From Firmicutes bacterium UBA6132 (GTDB lineage Bacteria; Bacillota_A; Clostridia; Tissierellales; Sedimentibacteraceae): a stretch of 6,961 nt of DNA. The notes beneath the pieces are model-generated. The model was given only the letters and a program-made list of their open reading frames with translations, ran no database searches and had not been told where the DNA came from. Position numbers and translations under genes: made by a program. The stretch is taken from positions 1-6,961 of the forward strand of contig DIVM01000084.1 of the NCBI GenBank assembly GCA_002435835.1. The letters run 5' to 3'. Positions 1 to 6,483 of the stretch are shown here, piece by piece (the first letter of the stretch is position 1; the number at the start of each line of letters is the position of its first letter).

Positions 1-33
1 CTTACGGTGTTTTACTCTTTTAGGCATTAACAT
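1..33 (-). CDS. rplP: 50S ribosomal protein L16, N-terminal fragment
   Basis: Only the first 11 codons are present; they read MLMPKRVKHRK and the gene runs off the left edge. MPKR.KHRK is the usual start of L16, a large-subunit protein near the A-site and the peptidyl transferase centre, and rplP follows rpsC in the S10 operon. Two ATG codons lie close together (31-33 and 25-27). The GGAGG at about 43-47 is 9 bases from the first and 15 from the second, so the first is preferred. The 29-base gap after rpsC fits co-transcription. Identification rests on a short peptide plus gene order. Confidence 0.88.
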   Translation of the reverse strand, partial: MLMPKRVKHRK

Positions 34-62
34 AATAATCTTCCTCCTTCCTTCAGGACTTA

Positions 63-809
63 TTACTTTTTATCTCTTTTATTGTTAAAATTATTATTAT
101 TTGGTTTTCTTTTTTTCTTATCTCTGCTATCTGACGGAGCTCTTGTTGGTTCTTGATTGTCTGATAACAATTGACCCTTTTTCATCAAGATTTCGCCTCT
201 GCATATCCAAACTTTTACGCCTATTTTTCCAAACGTAGTGTTTGCTTCTGCAAAACCATAGCTTATGTCTGATCTCAATGTTTGAAGTGGAATAGTTCCT
301 TCTGCATATCCTTCAGTTCTTGCCATATCTGCACCATTTAATCTTCCTGCTGCAGCTGTCTTAATTCCTTTTGCGCCCATTTTCATTGTTCTTTGAATAG
401 ATTGCTTCATAGCTCTTCTGAAAGAAACACGTTTCTCAATTTGGCTTGCAATATTTTCTGCAACTAATTGAGCATTTAATTCAGGAACCTTAACTTCTTC
501 AACATTAATGATCGCAGTTTTACCTGTAACTTTTTCAATATGATTTTTTAATGTTTCAACACCGCTACCGCTTTTTCCGATAATCATTCCCGGCTTTGCT
601 GTGAACACACTAACTTTTACTCTGCTAGCAAATCTTTCGATTTCGATTTTAGCTATGCCTGCTTGATACATACTTGTTTTTATATATTCACGGATTTTAT
701 AATCTTCCGATAAGTTTATACCAAAATGCTTTTTATCAGCATACCATTTTGAATCCCAATCCTTGATAATGCCGACTCTTAGTCCATGAGGATTTACTTT
801 TTGACCCAT
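63..809 (-). CDS. rpsC: 30S ribosomal protein S3
   Basis: S3 sits in the head of the small subunit at the mRNA entry tunnel and binds 16S rRNA with S10 and S14. The 248-residue product begins [14 protein letters not shown], the family's hallmark start. It has a type II KH domain with the GxxG loop GKSG at residues 78-81, followed by the C-terminal S3 domain (about 120-208, including [11 protein letters not shown] and the GKIGVKVWI strand). After about residue 214 comes a low-complexity basic tail rich in Lys and Asn with four consecutive Asn; this makes the protein somewhat longer than the roughly 210-235 residues common in bacteria. A strong GGAGGT site lies just upstream of the ATG. It is separated by 21 bases from rplV and 29 from rplP. 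Confidence 0.98.
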   Translation of the reverse strand: MGQKVNPHGLRVGIIKDWDSKWYADKKHFGINLSEDYKIREYIKTSMYQAGIAKIEIERFASRVKVSVFTAKPGMIIGKSGSGVETLKNHIEKVTGKTAIINVEEVKVPELNAQLVAENIASQIEKRVSFRRAMKQSIQRTMKMGAKGIKTAAAGRLNGADMARTEGYAEGTIPLQTLRSDISYGFAEANTTFGKIGVKVWICRGEILMKKGQLLSDNQEPTRAPSDSRDKKKRKPNNNNFNNKRDKK

Positions 810-830
810 TTTTGACCTCCTTTACCGTTG

Positions 831-1166
831 TTATTCTCTTTCTTTTACTACTGCACCAATGTGGCTGCTTCTTTTCAATATTTTATATGCTGATCCTTTT
901 GCTCTTGGTCTCCATCTCTTAAGAGTAGGTCCTTGATTTGCATAAACTTCAGAAACATATAATTTATCATGATCCATATTAAAGTTGTTTTCTGCATTAG
1001 CTGTAGCTGACTTAACTACTTTTTCTAAAAGTCTTGCACCTTTACTTGTGTGGAATTTTAGAATAGTTAATGCTTCGTCAACGTCTTTGCCTCTTACCAT
1101 ATCACATACGAATCTCATTTTTCTTGGTGATACTCTTATATATTTAGCAATTGCCCTAGCTTCCAT
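831..1166 (-). CDS. rplV: 50S ribosomal protein L22
   Basis: L22 binds 23S rRNA, and its long beta-hairpin lines the peptide exit tunnel. The 111-residue product has the typical N-terminus ([18 protein letters not shown]) and the basic hairpin at about residues 79-96, including the RWRPRAKG segment where macrolide-resistance changes arise in other bacteria; this copy looks like an ordinary wild-type hairpin. The length is normal for the family. A GGAGGTAG ribosome binding site precedes the ATG in the 18-base gap after rpsS. It ends with a TAA, 21 bases before rpsC. Confidence 0.98.
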   Translation of the reverse strand: MEARAIAKYIRVSPRKMRFVCDMVRGKDVDEALTILKFHTSKGARLLEKVVKSATANAENNFNMDHDKLYVSEVYANQGPTLKRWRPRAKGSAYKILKRSSHIGAVVKERE

Positions 1167-1184
1167 TTTAGCTACCTCCCTTCA

Positions 1185-1466
1185 CTATCTAACTTTTGAA
1201 GATTTATCAGTCTTGTCATGTCCTCTGTAAGTTCTTGTTGGTGCAAATTCACCGAGTTTGTGTCCAACCATATCTTCTGTTATATATACAGGAACGTGCT
1301 TTCTTCCATCGTGAATTGCTAAAGTGTGTCCTATCATGTCAGGGAATATTGTTGATCTCCTTGACCAAGTTTTCAACACAACCTTTTTATTAGCTTCATT
1401 CAATTCCACGATTTTCTTAAGAAGACTTGCTTCACAATAAGGTCCTTTTTTTAATGATCTACCCAT
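1185..1466 (-). CDS. rpsS: 30S ribosomal protein S19
   Basis: S19 sits in the head of the 30S subunit, forms a complex with S13, and contacts the A-site tRNA side of the subunit interface. The 93-residue product starts [10 protein letters not shown] and carries the conserved core [16 protein letters not shown] and the C-terminal [14 protein letters not shown] segment, all diagnostic of the family. Its length is the usual 90 to 95 residues. An AGGAGG site is centred near 1479. It follows rplB by 32 bases and precedes rplV by 18, consistent with one polycistronic message. Confidence 0.98.
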   Translation of the reverse strand: MGRSLKKGPYCEASLLKKIVELNEANKKVVLKTWSRRSTIFPDMIGHTLAIHDGRKHVPVYITEDMVGHKLGEFAPTRTYRGHDKTDKSSKVR

Positions 1467-1498
1467 TGTCTATTTCCTCCTTTCACAAAACCTGTTAA

Positions 1499-2332
1499 TT
1501 ATTTTACGTTTCTTCTTCTTACAATCATCTTATCAGATGCTTTTTTCTTTTTACGAGTTTTAAAACCAAGTGCTGGTTTACCCCAAGGAGTAACTGGTGC
1601 TGGTCTACCTATAGGAGCTCTACCTTCACCACCACCGTGAGGGTGATCGTTAGGATTCATTACTGAACCTCTTACTGTAGGTCTGATACCCATATGTCTT
1701 TTTCTACCAGCTTTACCTATAGAAATATTTTCATGATCTATGTTACCAACTTGACCTATTGTAGCTCTACATTCTAATAGAACCATTCTAACTTCACCGC
1801 TTGGTAATCTAACTGTTCCGTATCTGCCTTCTTTAGCCATTAATTGAGCTGAATTTCCAGCTGATCTTACTAATTGAGCGCCTTTTCCAGCTTTAAGCTC
1901 AATATTATGAATCATAGTACCAACAGGAATGTTTCTTATAGGAAGTGCATTACCTATTTTGATATCTGCATCTGCTCCAGAAACTATTGTATCTCCTACA
2001 TTTAACTTGTAAGGAGCTATAATATATCTTTTTTCTCCGTCAACATAATTTATAAGTGCTATGTTTGCACTTCTGTTTGGATCATACTCAATTGTTGCAA
2101 CTTTTCCCGGTACGCCGTCTTTATTTCTTTTGAAATCTATAATTCTATATTTTCTCTTTTCTCCGCCGCCTCTATGACGAACTGTTATTCTGCCATAAGC
2201 ATTTCTTCCTGCTTGGCTTGTTAATGGAGCTAAAAGAGATTTCTCAGGTTCAGTCGATGTAATTTCTTCAAATGTTGATACAGTCATCTGTCTCAACGCC
2301 GGAGAGGTTGGTCTGTATTTTTTAATACCCAT
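1499..2332 (-). CDS. rplB: 50S ribosomal protein L2
   Basis: L2 is a primary 23S rRNA-binding protein needed for subunit association and for assembly of the peptidyl transferase centre. The 277-residue product begins [17 protein letters not shown]. It contains the RNA-binding OB-like and SH3-like barrels through the middle, and near the C-terminus the signature [13 protein letters not shown] with histidines 230 and 232; the equivalent histidine in E. coli L2 is important for activity. It ends in a basic Arg-rich tail, as expected. The ribosome binding site AGGAGG (2341-2346) is 8 bases from the ATG. It lies 52 bases after rplW and 32 before rpsS. Confidence 0.98.
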   Translation of the reverse strand: MGIKKYRPTSPALRQMTVSTFEEITSTEPEKSLLAPLTSQAGRNAYGRITVRHRGGGEKRKYRIIDFKRNKDGVPGKVATIEYDPNRSANIALINYVDGEKRYIIAPYKLNVGDTIVSGADADIKIGNALPIRNIPVGTMIHNIELKAGKGAQLVRSAGNSAQLMAKEGRYGTVRLPSGEVRMVLLECRATIGQVGNIDHENISIGKAGRKRHMGIRPTVRGSVMNPNDHPHGGGEGRAPIGRPAPVTPWGKPALGFKTRKKKKASDKMIVRRRNVK

Positions 2333-2384
2333 GAGATTTTCCTCCTTTTTAAAAATTTATCTAACTTTTTAAACTTTATTAATC

Positions 2385-2675
2385 TTAAAGTCCTTCAAAG
2401 AACTCTATTGCTTTGCTACTTGCAGTTAAAGTTATGATTGCTTTTTTCCAATCAGCTTTTTTACCAATGCTTGCACCGACTCTTTTTTTCTTGCCAGTCA
2501 TATTCATTGTATTTACTCTGTCAACTTTAACACCAAATACTTTTTCCACTGCATTTTTTATTTCAGTTTTATTTGACCTTTTATCAACAACGAAAGTGTA
2601 TTTTTTATCTGCCATCAGATTCATACTTGCTTCAGTTACTATCGGTCTGATTATTATATCGTGTGGACTGCGCAT
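2385..2675 (-). CDS. rplW: 50S ribosomal protein L23
   Basis: L23 binds domain III of 23S rRNA beside the exit tunnel and is the docking site for trigger factor and SRP. The 96-residue product has the family pattern: [12 protein letters not shown] near the N-terminus, the [27 protein letters not shown] strand-helix core, and the [13 protein letters not shown] loop. Its ATG overlaps the rplD stop by one base (TAATG), and its Shine-Dalgarno sequence lies within the last rplD codons, so the two genes should be translationally coupled. Confidence 0.98.
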   Translation of the reverse strand: MRSPHDIIIRPIVTEASMNLMADKKYTFVVDKRSNKTEIKNAVEKVFGVKVDRVNTMNMTGKKKRVGASIGKKADWKKAIITLTASSKAIEFFEGL

Positions 2676-3298
2676 TATGCGTACACCTCCTCCACTTTAT
2701 TTACTGCGTCTCTTGTTATTACGAAAGAATCACAGTTTAAGATATCATATACATTGATTGTATTAACATAAGCTGTTTTTACACCTTCAATATTTGCAGC
2801 TGCTCTTACTACAGCTTCATCTCTTTGAGGGATTACTATCAATGTTTTCTTGCTTGTATTAAGATTTTTTAAAACCTTAACCATTTCTTTTGTTTTTGCT
2901 TGATCTAATACTAATGAATCTAAAACAATTATTTCTTTATCATTAACTTTTGAAGTTAATGCTGATTTAAGTGCTAATCTTTTAACTTTCTTTGGAATCT
3001 TATAGCTATAATCTCTTGGTTTTGGAGCAAATACAACTCCGCCGCCTTTCCATTGTGGTGCTCTAATACTTCCTTGTCTTGCTCTACCAGTTCCTTTTTG
3101 TCTCCAAGGCTTTCTACCGCCGCCTCTTACTTCTGCTCTAGTTTTCGCTGACTGAGTACCTTGTCTTTGATTAGCTAAATAATTTTTTACAGCTTCATAC
3201 ATAGCGTGATTGTTAACTTCAACGCCGAATACATCATTGCTTAATTCTACGTCACCTATTTGGCTACCTGTTATATCATAAAGAGCTACTTTTGGCAT
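2675..3298 (-). CDS. rplD: 50S ribosomal protein L4
   Basis: L4 is an early 23S rRNA-binding protein whose extended loop reaches the exit tunnel. In E. coli it also represses its own S10 operon; whether it does so here is unknown. The 207-residue product starts [15 protein letters not shown] and has the conserved tunnel loop around residues 58-80, with [15 protein letters not shown] at 63-77. That loop matches the ordinary macrolide-sensitive form by eye. The C-terminal half is the alpha/beta domain with the [16 protein letters not shown] segment. It follows rplC by 26 bases with its own strong ribosome binding site (about 3306-3312), and its stop overlaps the rplW start. Confidence 0.98.
   Translation of the reverse strand: MPKVALYDITGSQIGDVELSNDVFGVEVNNHAMYEAVKNYLANQRQGTQSAKTRAEVRGGGRKPWRQKGTGRARQGSIRAPQWKGGGVVFAPKPRDYSYKIPKKVKRLALKSALTSKVNDKEIIVLDSLVLDQAKTKEMVKVLKNLNTSKKTLIVIPQRDEAVVRAAANIEGVKTAYVNTINVYDILNCDSFVITRDAVNKVEEVYA
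2676..2690 (-). promoter_or_regulatory. rplW ribosome binding site inside rplD
   Basis: The last rplD codons (GAG GAG GTG TAC GCA, then TAA) double as the Shine-Dalgarno sequence for rplW, with the purine-rich GAGGAGGTG about 8 bases before its ATG. The stop and start share one base. This supports the chosen rplW start and implies coupled synthesis of L4 and L23. Confidence 0.8.
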
Positions 3299-3324
3299 CT
3301 TTAATCCTCCTTTCTTAACAATTA

Positions 3325-3963
3325 TTACTTAGAGATTTTTGCTCTAACTGTATCTCTTACTCTTACCAAACCTTTTTTAGGTCCTGGTACAGCACCTTTT
3401 ACAAGTAATGCATTTTTGTCTACATCTACTTTTACTACTTCAAGGTTTAATACAGTAATTCTGTCATGACCCATATGTCCATGAGCTTTTGTTCCTTTTA
3501 CTACTCTTCCAACACCCGCAGATGCTCCTAAAGAACCTCTTAATCTGTGGAATTTTGAACCGTGGCTTGCATCACCAGTATGGTGCCCCCATCTTTTAAT
3601 ACTTCCTTGGAATCCCTTACCTTTAGATGTTCCTACAACGTCTACTTTATCTCCAGCTTGGAAAATATCAACGCCAATTTTTTGGCCAACTTCATAATCA
3701 TCAATATTATCTACTTTAAATTCTCTTAAGAATCTCATAGGTTCTACTTTAGCTTTTCCGAAATGACCTTTCATAGGTTTTTTTACATTTACTGGTTTTA
3801 TTTTTCCAAATCCAACCTGTATTGCATCATAACCATCTTTTTCAACAGTTTTCTTTTGAATAACGAACATATCGCCTGATTCAATAACTGTTACAGGAAC
3901 AACATCGCCGCTTTCTGTGAACACTTGAGTCATTCCAACTTTTCTTCCTAAAATTGCTTTCAT
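3325..3963 (-). CDS. rplC: 50S ribosomal protein L3
   Basis: L3 is one of the first proteins to bind 23S rRNA, and its long loop approaches the peptidyl transferase centre. The 212-residue product begins [15 protein letters not shown]. It contains the family signature around residues 125-160 ([28 protein letters not shown] read in parts) and the [16 protein letters not shown] segment. The length is normal. An AGGAGGT site lies at 3969-3975, 5 bases from the ATG. Unlike the other junctions, it is separated from rpsJ by 104 bases that hold an inverted repeat. Confidence 0.98.
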   Translation of the reverse strand: MKAILGRKVGMTQVFTESGDVVPVTVIESGDMFVIQKKTVEKDGYDAIQVGFGKIKPVNVKKPMKGHFGKAKVEPMRFLREFKVDNIDDYEVGQKIGVDIFQAGDKVDVVGTSKGKGFQGSIKRWGHHTGDASHGSKFHRLRGSLGASAGVGRVVKGTKAHGHMGHDRITVLNLEVVKVDVDKNALLVKGAVPGPKKGLVRVRDTVRAKISK

Positions 3964-3997
3964 CTTACACCTCCTATTTTCTTACAGCGGATTACCT

Positions 3998-4039
3998 CGC
4001 ACTTCATTAGCACTTAGTAATCATTCTAAGCAGAGTGCG
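3998..4039 (-). promoter_or_regulatory. Nested inverted repeat in the rpsJ-rplC spacer
   Basis: CGCACT (3998-4003) pairs with AGTGCG (4034-4039), enclosing CTTAG (4013-4017) and CTAAG (4026-4030), so the transcript can form a two-part stem-loop. GCACTT is repeated directly at 3999-4004 and 4010-4015, giving AGTGC an alternative partner. The element fills the middle of a 104-base spacer in an otherwise tightly packed operon. There is no U-run after it, so it does not look like an intrinsic terminator; it may be an RNA processing or protein-binding site. Function unknown. Confidence 0.45.
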
Positions 4040-4067
4040 TCTTGTTTCTCTACTTGTTTTATCAAGA

Positions 4068-4379
4068 TTATAATTTAATCTCGATGTCTACTCCAGCTGG
4101 CAAGTTAAGTTTCATTAACGAGTCAACAGTTTTAGGAGTAGGGTTAGTTATGTCAATCAATCTTTTATGTGTTCTTTGTTCAAACTGCTCTCTTGAATCT
4201 TTGTACTTGTGTACTGCTCTAAGTATTGTGATAATCTGTTTTTCAGTTGGTAGAGGAATTGGTCCTGCTACTGTTGCACCAGTACTTTTAGCTGTTTCTA
4301 CGATTTTTTGTGCAGATTGATCAATTAATTGATGATCATAAGCTTTTAACCTTATTCTTATTTTCTGTGCGTTTGCCAT
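4068..4379 (-). CDS. rpsJ: 30S ribosomal protein S10 / NusE
   Basis: S10 is a 30S head protein and, as NusE, joins NusB in transcription antitermination complexes; it gives the operon its name. The 103-residue product starts [20 protein letters not shown]. It carries the exposed NusB/ribosome loop region in the middle ([11 protein letters not shown]) and the conserved end [18 protein letters not shown]. The length is typical. It is the first gene of the operon here. The ribosome binding site GGAGG (about 4387-4391) is 7 bases from the ATG and comes immediately after a hairpin (4397-4415). Confidence 0.98.
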   Translation of the reverse strand: MANAQKIRIRLKAYDHQLIDQSAQKIVETAKSTGATVAGPIPLPTEKQIITILRAVHKYKDSREQFEQRTHKRLIDITNPTPKTVDSLMKLNLPAGVDIEIKL

Positions 4380-4560
4380 TTTTTTACCTCCTTTTTTCGT
4401 ATGTCATCCATACAACTCGGGACTGCTCGATACACCCATCCAGGTGTTTCTTATTTTTAAAAAAATACAGCACCGGTCGCCCTGTTTCATAACAGGACAT
4501 ACTCTGCGAAAATTCCCTGTTTTCAGCAACCTTTCGCGTCATCGCATGTGGCAAGCTTTA
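4380..4560 (-). promoter_or_regulatory. Structured, GC-enriched 5' leader of rpsJ mRNA
   Basis: Between the promoter candidate and rpsJ lies a stretch visibly richer in G and C than the AT-rich intergenic DNA beyond it. It can form four consecutive stems in the mRNA: GCGAAA/TTTCGC (4532-4537 with 4506-4511); an 8-bp stem with tetraloop at 4479-4498; ACACC/GGTGT (4443-4447 with 4432-4436); and a 7-bp stem at 4397-4415 directly before the ribosome binding site. There are alternative pairings: AACAGG at 4516-4521 can compete for CCTGTT, and CCGGTG near 4473-4478 can compete for CACC. A run of seven U follows at 4459-4465. The layout suggests an autoregulatory or attenuation leader, as known for S10 operons in E. 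coli, but no known family is recognised with certainty. Confidence 0.55.
4384..4542 (-). other. Uninterrupted 52-codon frame in the rpsJ leader, doubtful as a gene
   Basis: A frame starting ATG at 4540-4542 runs without a stop through the whole structured leader and ends with a TAA (4384-4386) formed by the last bases of the rpsJ Shine-Dalgarno stretch (GGAGGTAA). The peptide would begin MTRKVAENREFSQ and end VWMTYEKRR. It has no Shine-Dalgarno sequence, and it uses codons such as AGG, CGA and GGG that are not favoured in the adjacent ribosomal genes. Its absence of stops may simply reflect the higher GC content of a structured RNA. It is recorded because its stop position could couple translation to rpsJ if it were real. 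Probably not a protein gene. Confidence 0.15.
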
Positions 4561-4562
4561 TA

Positions 4563-4591
4563 ATAATATACCATTATACAACATAAATCAA
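4563..4591 (-). promoter_or_regulatory. Putative S10 operon promoter (sigma-70/sigma-A type)
   Basis: On the minus strand TTGATT (4586-4591) and TATTAT (4563-4568) are separated by exactly 17 bases, a reasonable housekeeping promoter. Transcription would start near 4556, giving a leader of about 177 bases before rpsJ. A perfect TATAAT also occurs at 4573-4578, but its -35 position is only an A-run, so it is the weaker candidate. Sequence resemblance only; no start site is known. Confidence 0.5.
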
Positions 4592-4681
4592 GTGTTTTTT
4601 TGAATTTTTTTAAAATATTTCAAATTCTTAATAATTTGTTGTAGCTGGTTAATATTTTTTGGCATCTCTATATTCTGAAAC

Positions 4682-4742
4682 CTTGTAACAATTGGTATTT
4701 AAGTGTATTTATTTTTGATGCCCATTATTTATATGTTACAAG
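4682..4742. repeat. 9-bp perfect inverted repeat spanning 61 bases
   Basis: CTTGTAACA at 4682-4690 is matched by its exact reverse complement TGTTACAAG at 4734-4742, with 43 AT-rich bases between. It lies in the 3' region of the activator gene. It may act as a long-loop hairpin in the activator transcript or be the ends of a small repeat element; no clear target duplication flanks it. The symmetry is directly visible; any role is unknown. Confidence 0.5.
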
Positions 4743-4792
4743 ACTGTAATTTGTCGTAATAATTTTAAGTAAATTAGCTAAATGTTCCTTTT

Positions 4793-4823
4793 AGGGCTTT
4801 AGGGTACCGTCCCTGACGTCCCT
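4793..4823 (-). repeat. GC-rich AGGG/CCCT stem after the activator stop codon
   Basis: Two AGGG blocks (4793-4796, 4801-4804) face two CCCT blocks (4811-4814, 4820-4823), so the activator mRNA can fold into a short two-part hairpin beginning three bases after the stop. It contains a GGTACC site and a CGTCCCT direct repeat. There is no U-run downstream on the minus strand, so it is a poor intrinsic terminator. The composition contrasts with the surrounding AT-rich DNA and resembles the short GC-rich dispersed repeats found in some clostridia, which is only an impression. Confidence 0.4.
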
Positions 4824-4825
4824 TG

Positions 4826-6247
4826 CTACTCTAACTTTTTATCTACTTTAATTTTTAATTTATCCATTTTATAATATAAAGTCTGTCTTGGTATATCTAA
4901 ATTTTTTGCTGTTTTAGATACATTGCATTCATTTTGCATAAGAGCAGTTGTTATAATTTTTCTTTCATACTCATCTAACATTTCGCTAAGAGGTCTTAAG
5001 GAAATTTCAGAACTTTTAGATAATATACCATCAGTGGGTATATTGTCAACTATTTTTTCTAATAATTTCTCATTTTTTGAATTTATATAATCAGGCAAAT
5101 CATTTAATTCTATTATTTCTTTTTCTATTATATTTATTGAATGTTCTATTACATGTTTAAGTTCTCTTATATTGCCAGGCCAGTCATATAAATAAAAAAA
5201 CTTAAGAACTTCTTCTGAAAAACCTTTTACATTTTTTCCTAACTCTTCATTATAATAAGATAAGAAATGGTCGCAGAGTTCATTTAAATCATTTCTACTT
5301 TCTCTTAAGGGCGGCAAACTAAAATTAATAACATTTAATCTATAGAACAAATCCATTCTAATTTTTCCAGAATTAATAGCATCATATGGATTTTCATTTA
5401 GTGCTGCTATAACCCTTACATCAACTTTATATGACTTGTTTTCTCCAACTCTTCTTATATATCCTTCTTGTAAAAATCTTAATAATTTAGCCTGCAAAAC
5501 AATATCCATAGAATTTAATTCGTCTAAAAATAACGTTCCGCCGTCCGCAGCTTCTATTAAACCTTTTGAATCCTTAGCTCCAGTAAAACTGCCAAGTGAT
5601 GTACCAAATAATATGCTTTCCAATAAAGTTCCCGGAATTGCAGCACAATTTTGTGCAATAAAAGGTTTATCTTTTCTGCTACTTTCATTGTGAATGCTTT
5701 GTACAACTAATTCCTTGCCTGTACCAGTTTCACCATAAACTAATACTGGAGATTTACTGTTTGCAATTTTTTTAATTTTAGTTTTAATATCATTTTTTGT
5801 TCTGCTGCTGCCCACTATATCTACCAAATTATATGCTGCTTTTTCGATATGATCTATATCAGTTTTTTTAGATTGCTTACATGTATTAGCGCTTTTAAAC
5901 ATGTCCACATCTGAAAATATTTCTATAGCACCTTCTACTTGTCCATTTTCAAAATATGGAATTGTTGTTGAAAGAATTGTTACAAGTTTGCTTTGATAGT
6001 TATAATAATTTTGCACATAATTTTTTATAGTTTCCCCTGAGTTTAAAACCCTTAATATTGTGCTTGTTTCTTCAGTAAGTTTAGGAAATATTTCAAGAAT
6101 ATGCTTACCAATGGCATTTTCTACATTCATACCAGCCAAATCATTTGCAGATTTGTTATAAAAAACTACAACTCCATTTTTATCAACTACAAATATGCCA
6201 CTATATAAATTTTCTGATATTATACTTATTATTTTTTTATAGTCCAT
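4826..6247 (-). CDS. PAS-domain sigma-54-dependent transcriptional activator, RocR-like
   Basis: A cytoplasmic enhancer-binding protein that would use ATP hydrolysis to open promoters bound by sigma-54 RNA polymerase. The 473 residues comprise: a PAS sensor (about 5-115, with SGIFVVDKNGVVVFYN); a linker; an AAA+ domain (about 140-375) with Walker A GETGTGKE (172-179), sigma-54 contact loop GSFTGA (219-224), Walker B GGTLFLDE (236-243), arginine-finger region RMDLFYRL (297-304) and WPGNIREL (356-363); and a Fis-type helix-turn-helix (about 442-465, NVSKTAKNLDIPRQTLYYKM). The LFGT...GSFTGA and DELNSM variants resemble RocR-type activators of amino-acid catabolism. No receiver domain is present, so it should sense a ligand or redox signal through PAS; the signal is unknown. 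The start is the first ATG, with a weak AGGTAGG site. No sigma-54 promoter was found nearby, so targets are unidentified. Confidence 0.95.
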   Translation of the reverse strand: MDYKKIISIISENLYSGIFVVDKNGVVVFYNKSANDLAGMNVENAIGKHILEIFPKLTEETSTILRVLNSGETIKNYVQNYYNYQSKLVTILSTTIPYFENGQVEGAIEIFSDVDMFKSANTCKQSKKTDIDHIEKAAYNLVDIVGSSRTKNDIKTKIKKIANSKSPVLVYGETGTGKELVVQSIHNESSRKDKPFIAQNCAAIPGTLLESILFGTSLGSFTGAKDSKGLIEAADGGTLFLDELNSMDIVLQAKLLRFLQEGYIRRVGENKSYKVDVRVIAALNENPYDAINSGKIRMDLFYRLNVINFSLPPLRESRNDLNELCDHFLSYYNEELGKNVKGFSEEVLKFFYLYDWPGNIRELKHVIEHSINIIEKEIIELNDLPDYINSKNEKLLEKIVDNIPTDGILSKSSEISLRPLSEMLDEYERKIITTALMQNECNVSKTAKNLDIPRQTLYYKMDKLKIKVDKKLE

Positions 6248-6401
6248 AATAATACCTACCTATCAATATTAATAATTATTGCCGAAATTTATAATTAAAT
6301 ACAACATAAAATTTAGCTTTGCAAAATGTCTGCTTGTTTATCATCTATATAATAAATATTTAAAAATAAATTTATTCTTAGAATAATTATTATATCATAA
6401 A

Positions 6402-6419
6402 GCAAGACGTAAGTCTTGC
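6402..6419. repeat. Perfect 7-bp palindrome with GTAA loop
   Basis: GCAAGAC and GTCTTGC flank a GTAA tetraloop. The 14-base core AAGACGTAAGTCTT (6404-6417) recurs with one change at 6452-6465. No T-run follows on either strand, so a terminator role is unlikely; an operator or enhancer site for the activator or another regulator is possible. It lies about 155 bases upstream of the activator start. Confidence 0.5.
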
Positions 6420-6432
6420 ATCACAACGATTC

Positions 6433-6483
6433 AATAAAAATACTGAAAACAAAGACGTCAGTCTTTTTTTTAGTGTTTTTATT
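6433..6483. terminator. Long imperfect hairpin with T-run, possible terminator
   Basis: AAAGAC and GTCTTT (6451-6456, 6461-6466) flank a GTCA tetraloop. The stem continues outward through AAAA/TTTT, ACT/AGT and AATAAAAA/TTTTTATT with two mismatches and one bulge, giving about 21 pairs over 51 bases. On the plus strand the short inner stem runs straight into an eight-T tract, the form of an intrinsic terminator. On the minus strand it is followed by a mixed T-rich stretch. No plus-strand gene is known to need it, so it may serve as a backup terminator for the symporter transcript or be a mobile or palindromic repeat. Confidence 0.4.

Larger units (their letters stand above)
4592..4825. other. 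Intergenic region between the S10 promoter and the activator
   Basis: A little over 230 bases of AT-rich DNA with no convincing gene. It holds a weak AU-rich palindrome (CAAATT/AATTTG, 4621-4638), a 9-bp inverted repeat (4682-4742) and a GC-rich AGGG/CCCT stem just after the activator stop (4793-4823). No classic intrinsic terminator with a U-run is visible for the activator transcript, so read-through toward the S10 operon cannot be excluded. Confidence 0.6.

Noticed and set aside
985..1230. 81-codon plus-strand frame across rplV/rpsS
   Set aside because: It lies antisense to two well-supported ribosomal genes, has no family resemblance, and arises from their codon structure.
1196..1393. 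65-codon plus-strand frame inside rpsS
   Set aside because: Antisense shadow of rpsS with no recognisable protein features.
2413..2757. 114-codon plus-strand frame, hydrophobic
   Set aside because: Antisense to rplW and rplD; the hydrophobicity is the reverse-complement image of Lys-rich ribosomal codons.
4042..4320. 92-codon plus-strand frame
   Set aside because: Antisense to rpsJ, an unambiguous gene.
4310..4492. 60-codon plus-strand frame over the rpsJ leader
   Set aside because: Partly antisense to rpsJ and the structured leader, with no ribosome binding site and Phe/Leu-rich shadow composition.
4621..4638. CAAATT/AATTTG palindrome as a terminator for the activator
   Set aside because: The stem is entirely weak A/T pairs apart from one G-C at the base, and no U-run follows in the activator transcript.
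4588..4665. 25-codon minus-strand frame (MPKNINQLQQ...) upstream of the S10 promoter
   Set aside because: No Shine-Dalgarno sequence; it overlaps the promoter -35 element and is short enough to occur by chance in AT-rich DNA.
4655..4675. TTGGCAT-like sequence resembling a sigma-54 -24 element
   Set aside because: The required GC at the -12 element with correct spacing is absent (TATT in its place).
5436..5693. 85-codon plus-strand frame
   Set aside because: Antisense to the AAA+ domain of the activator, whose motifs are clear on the minus strand.
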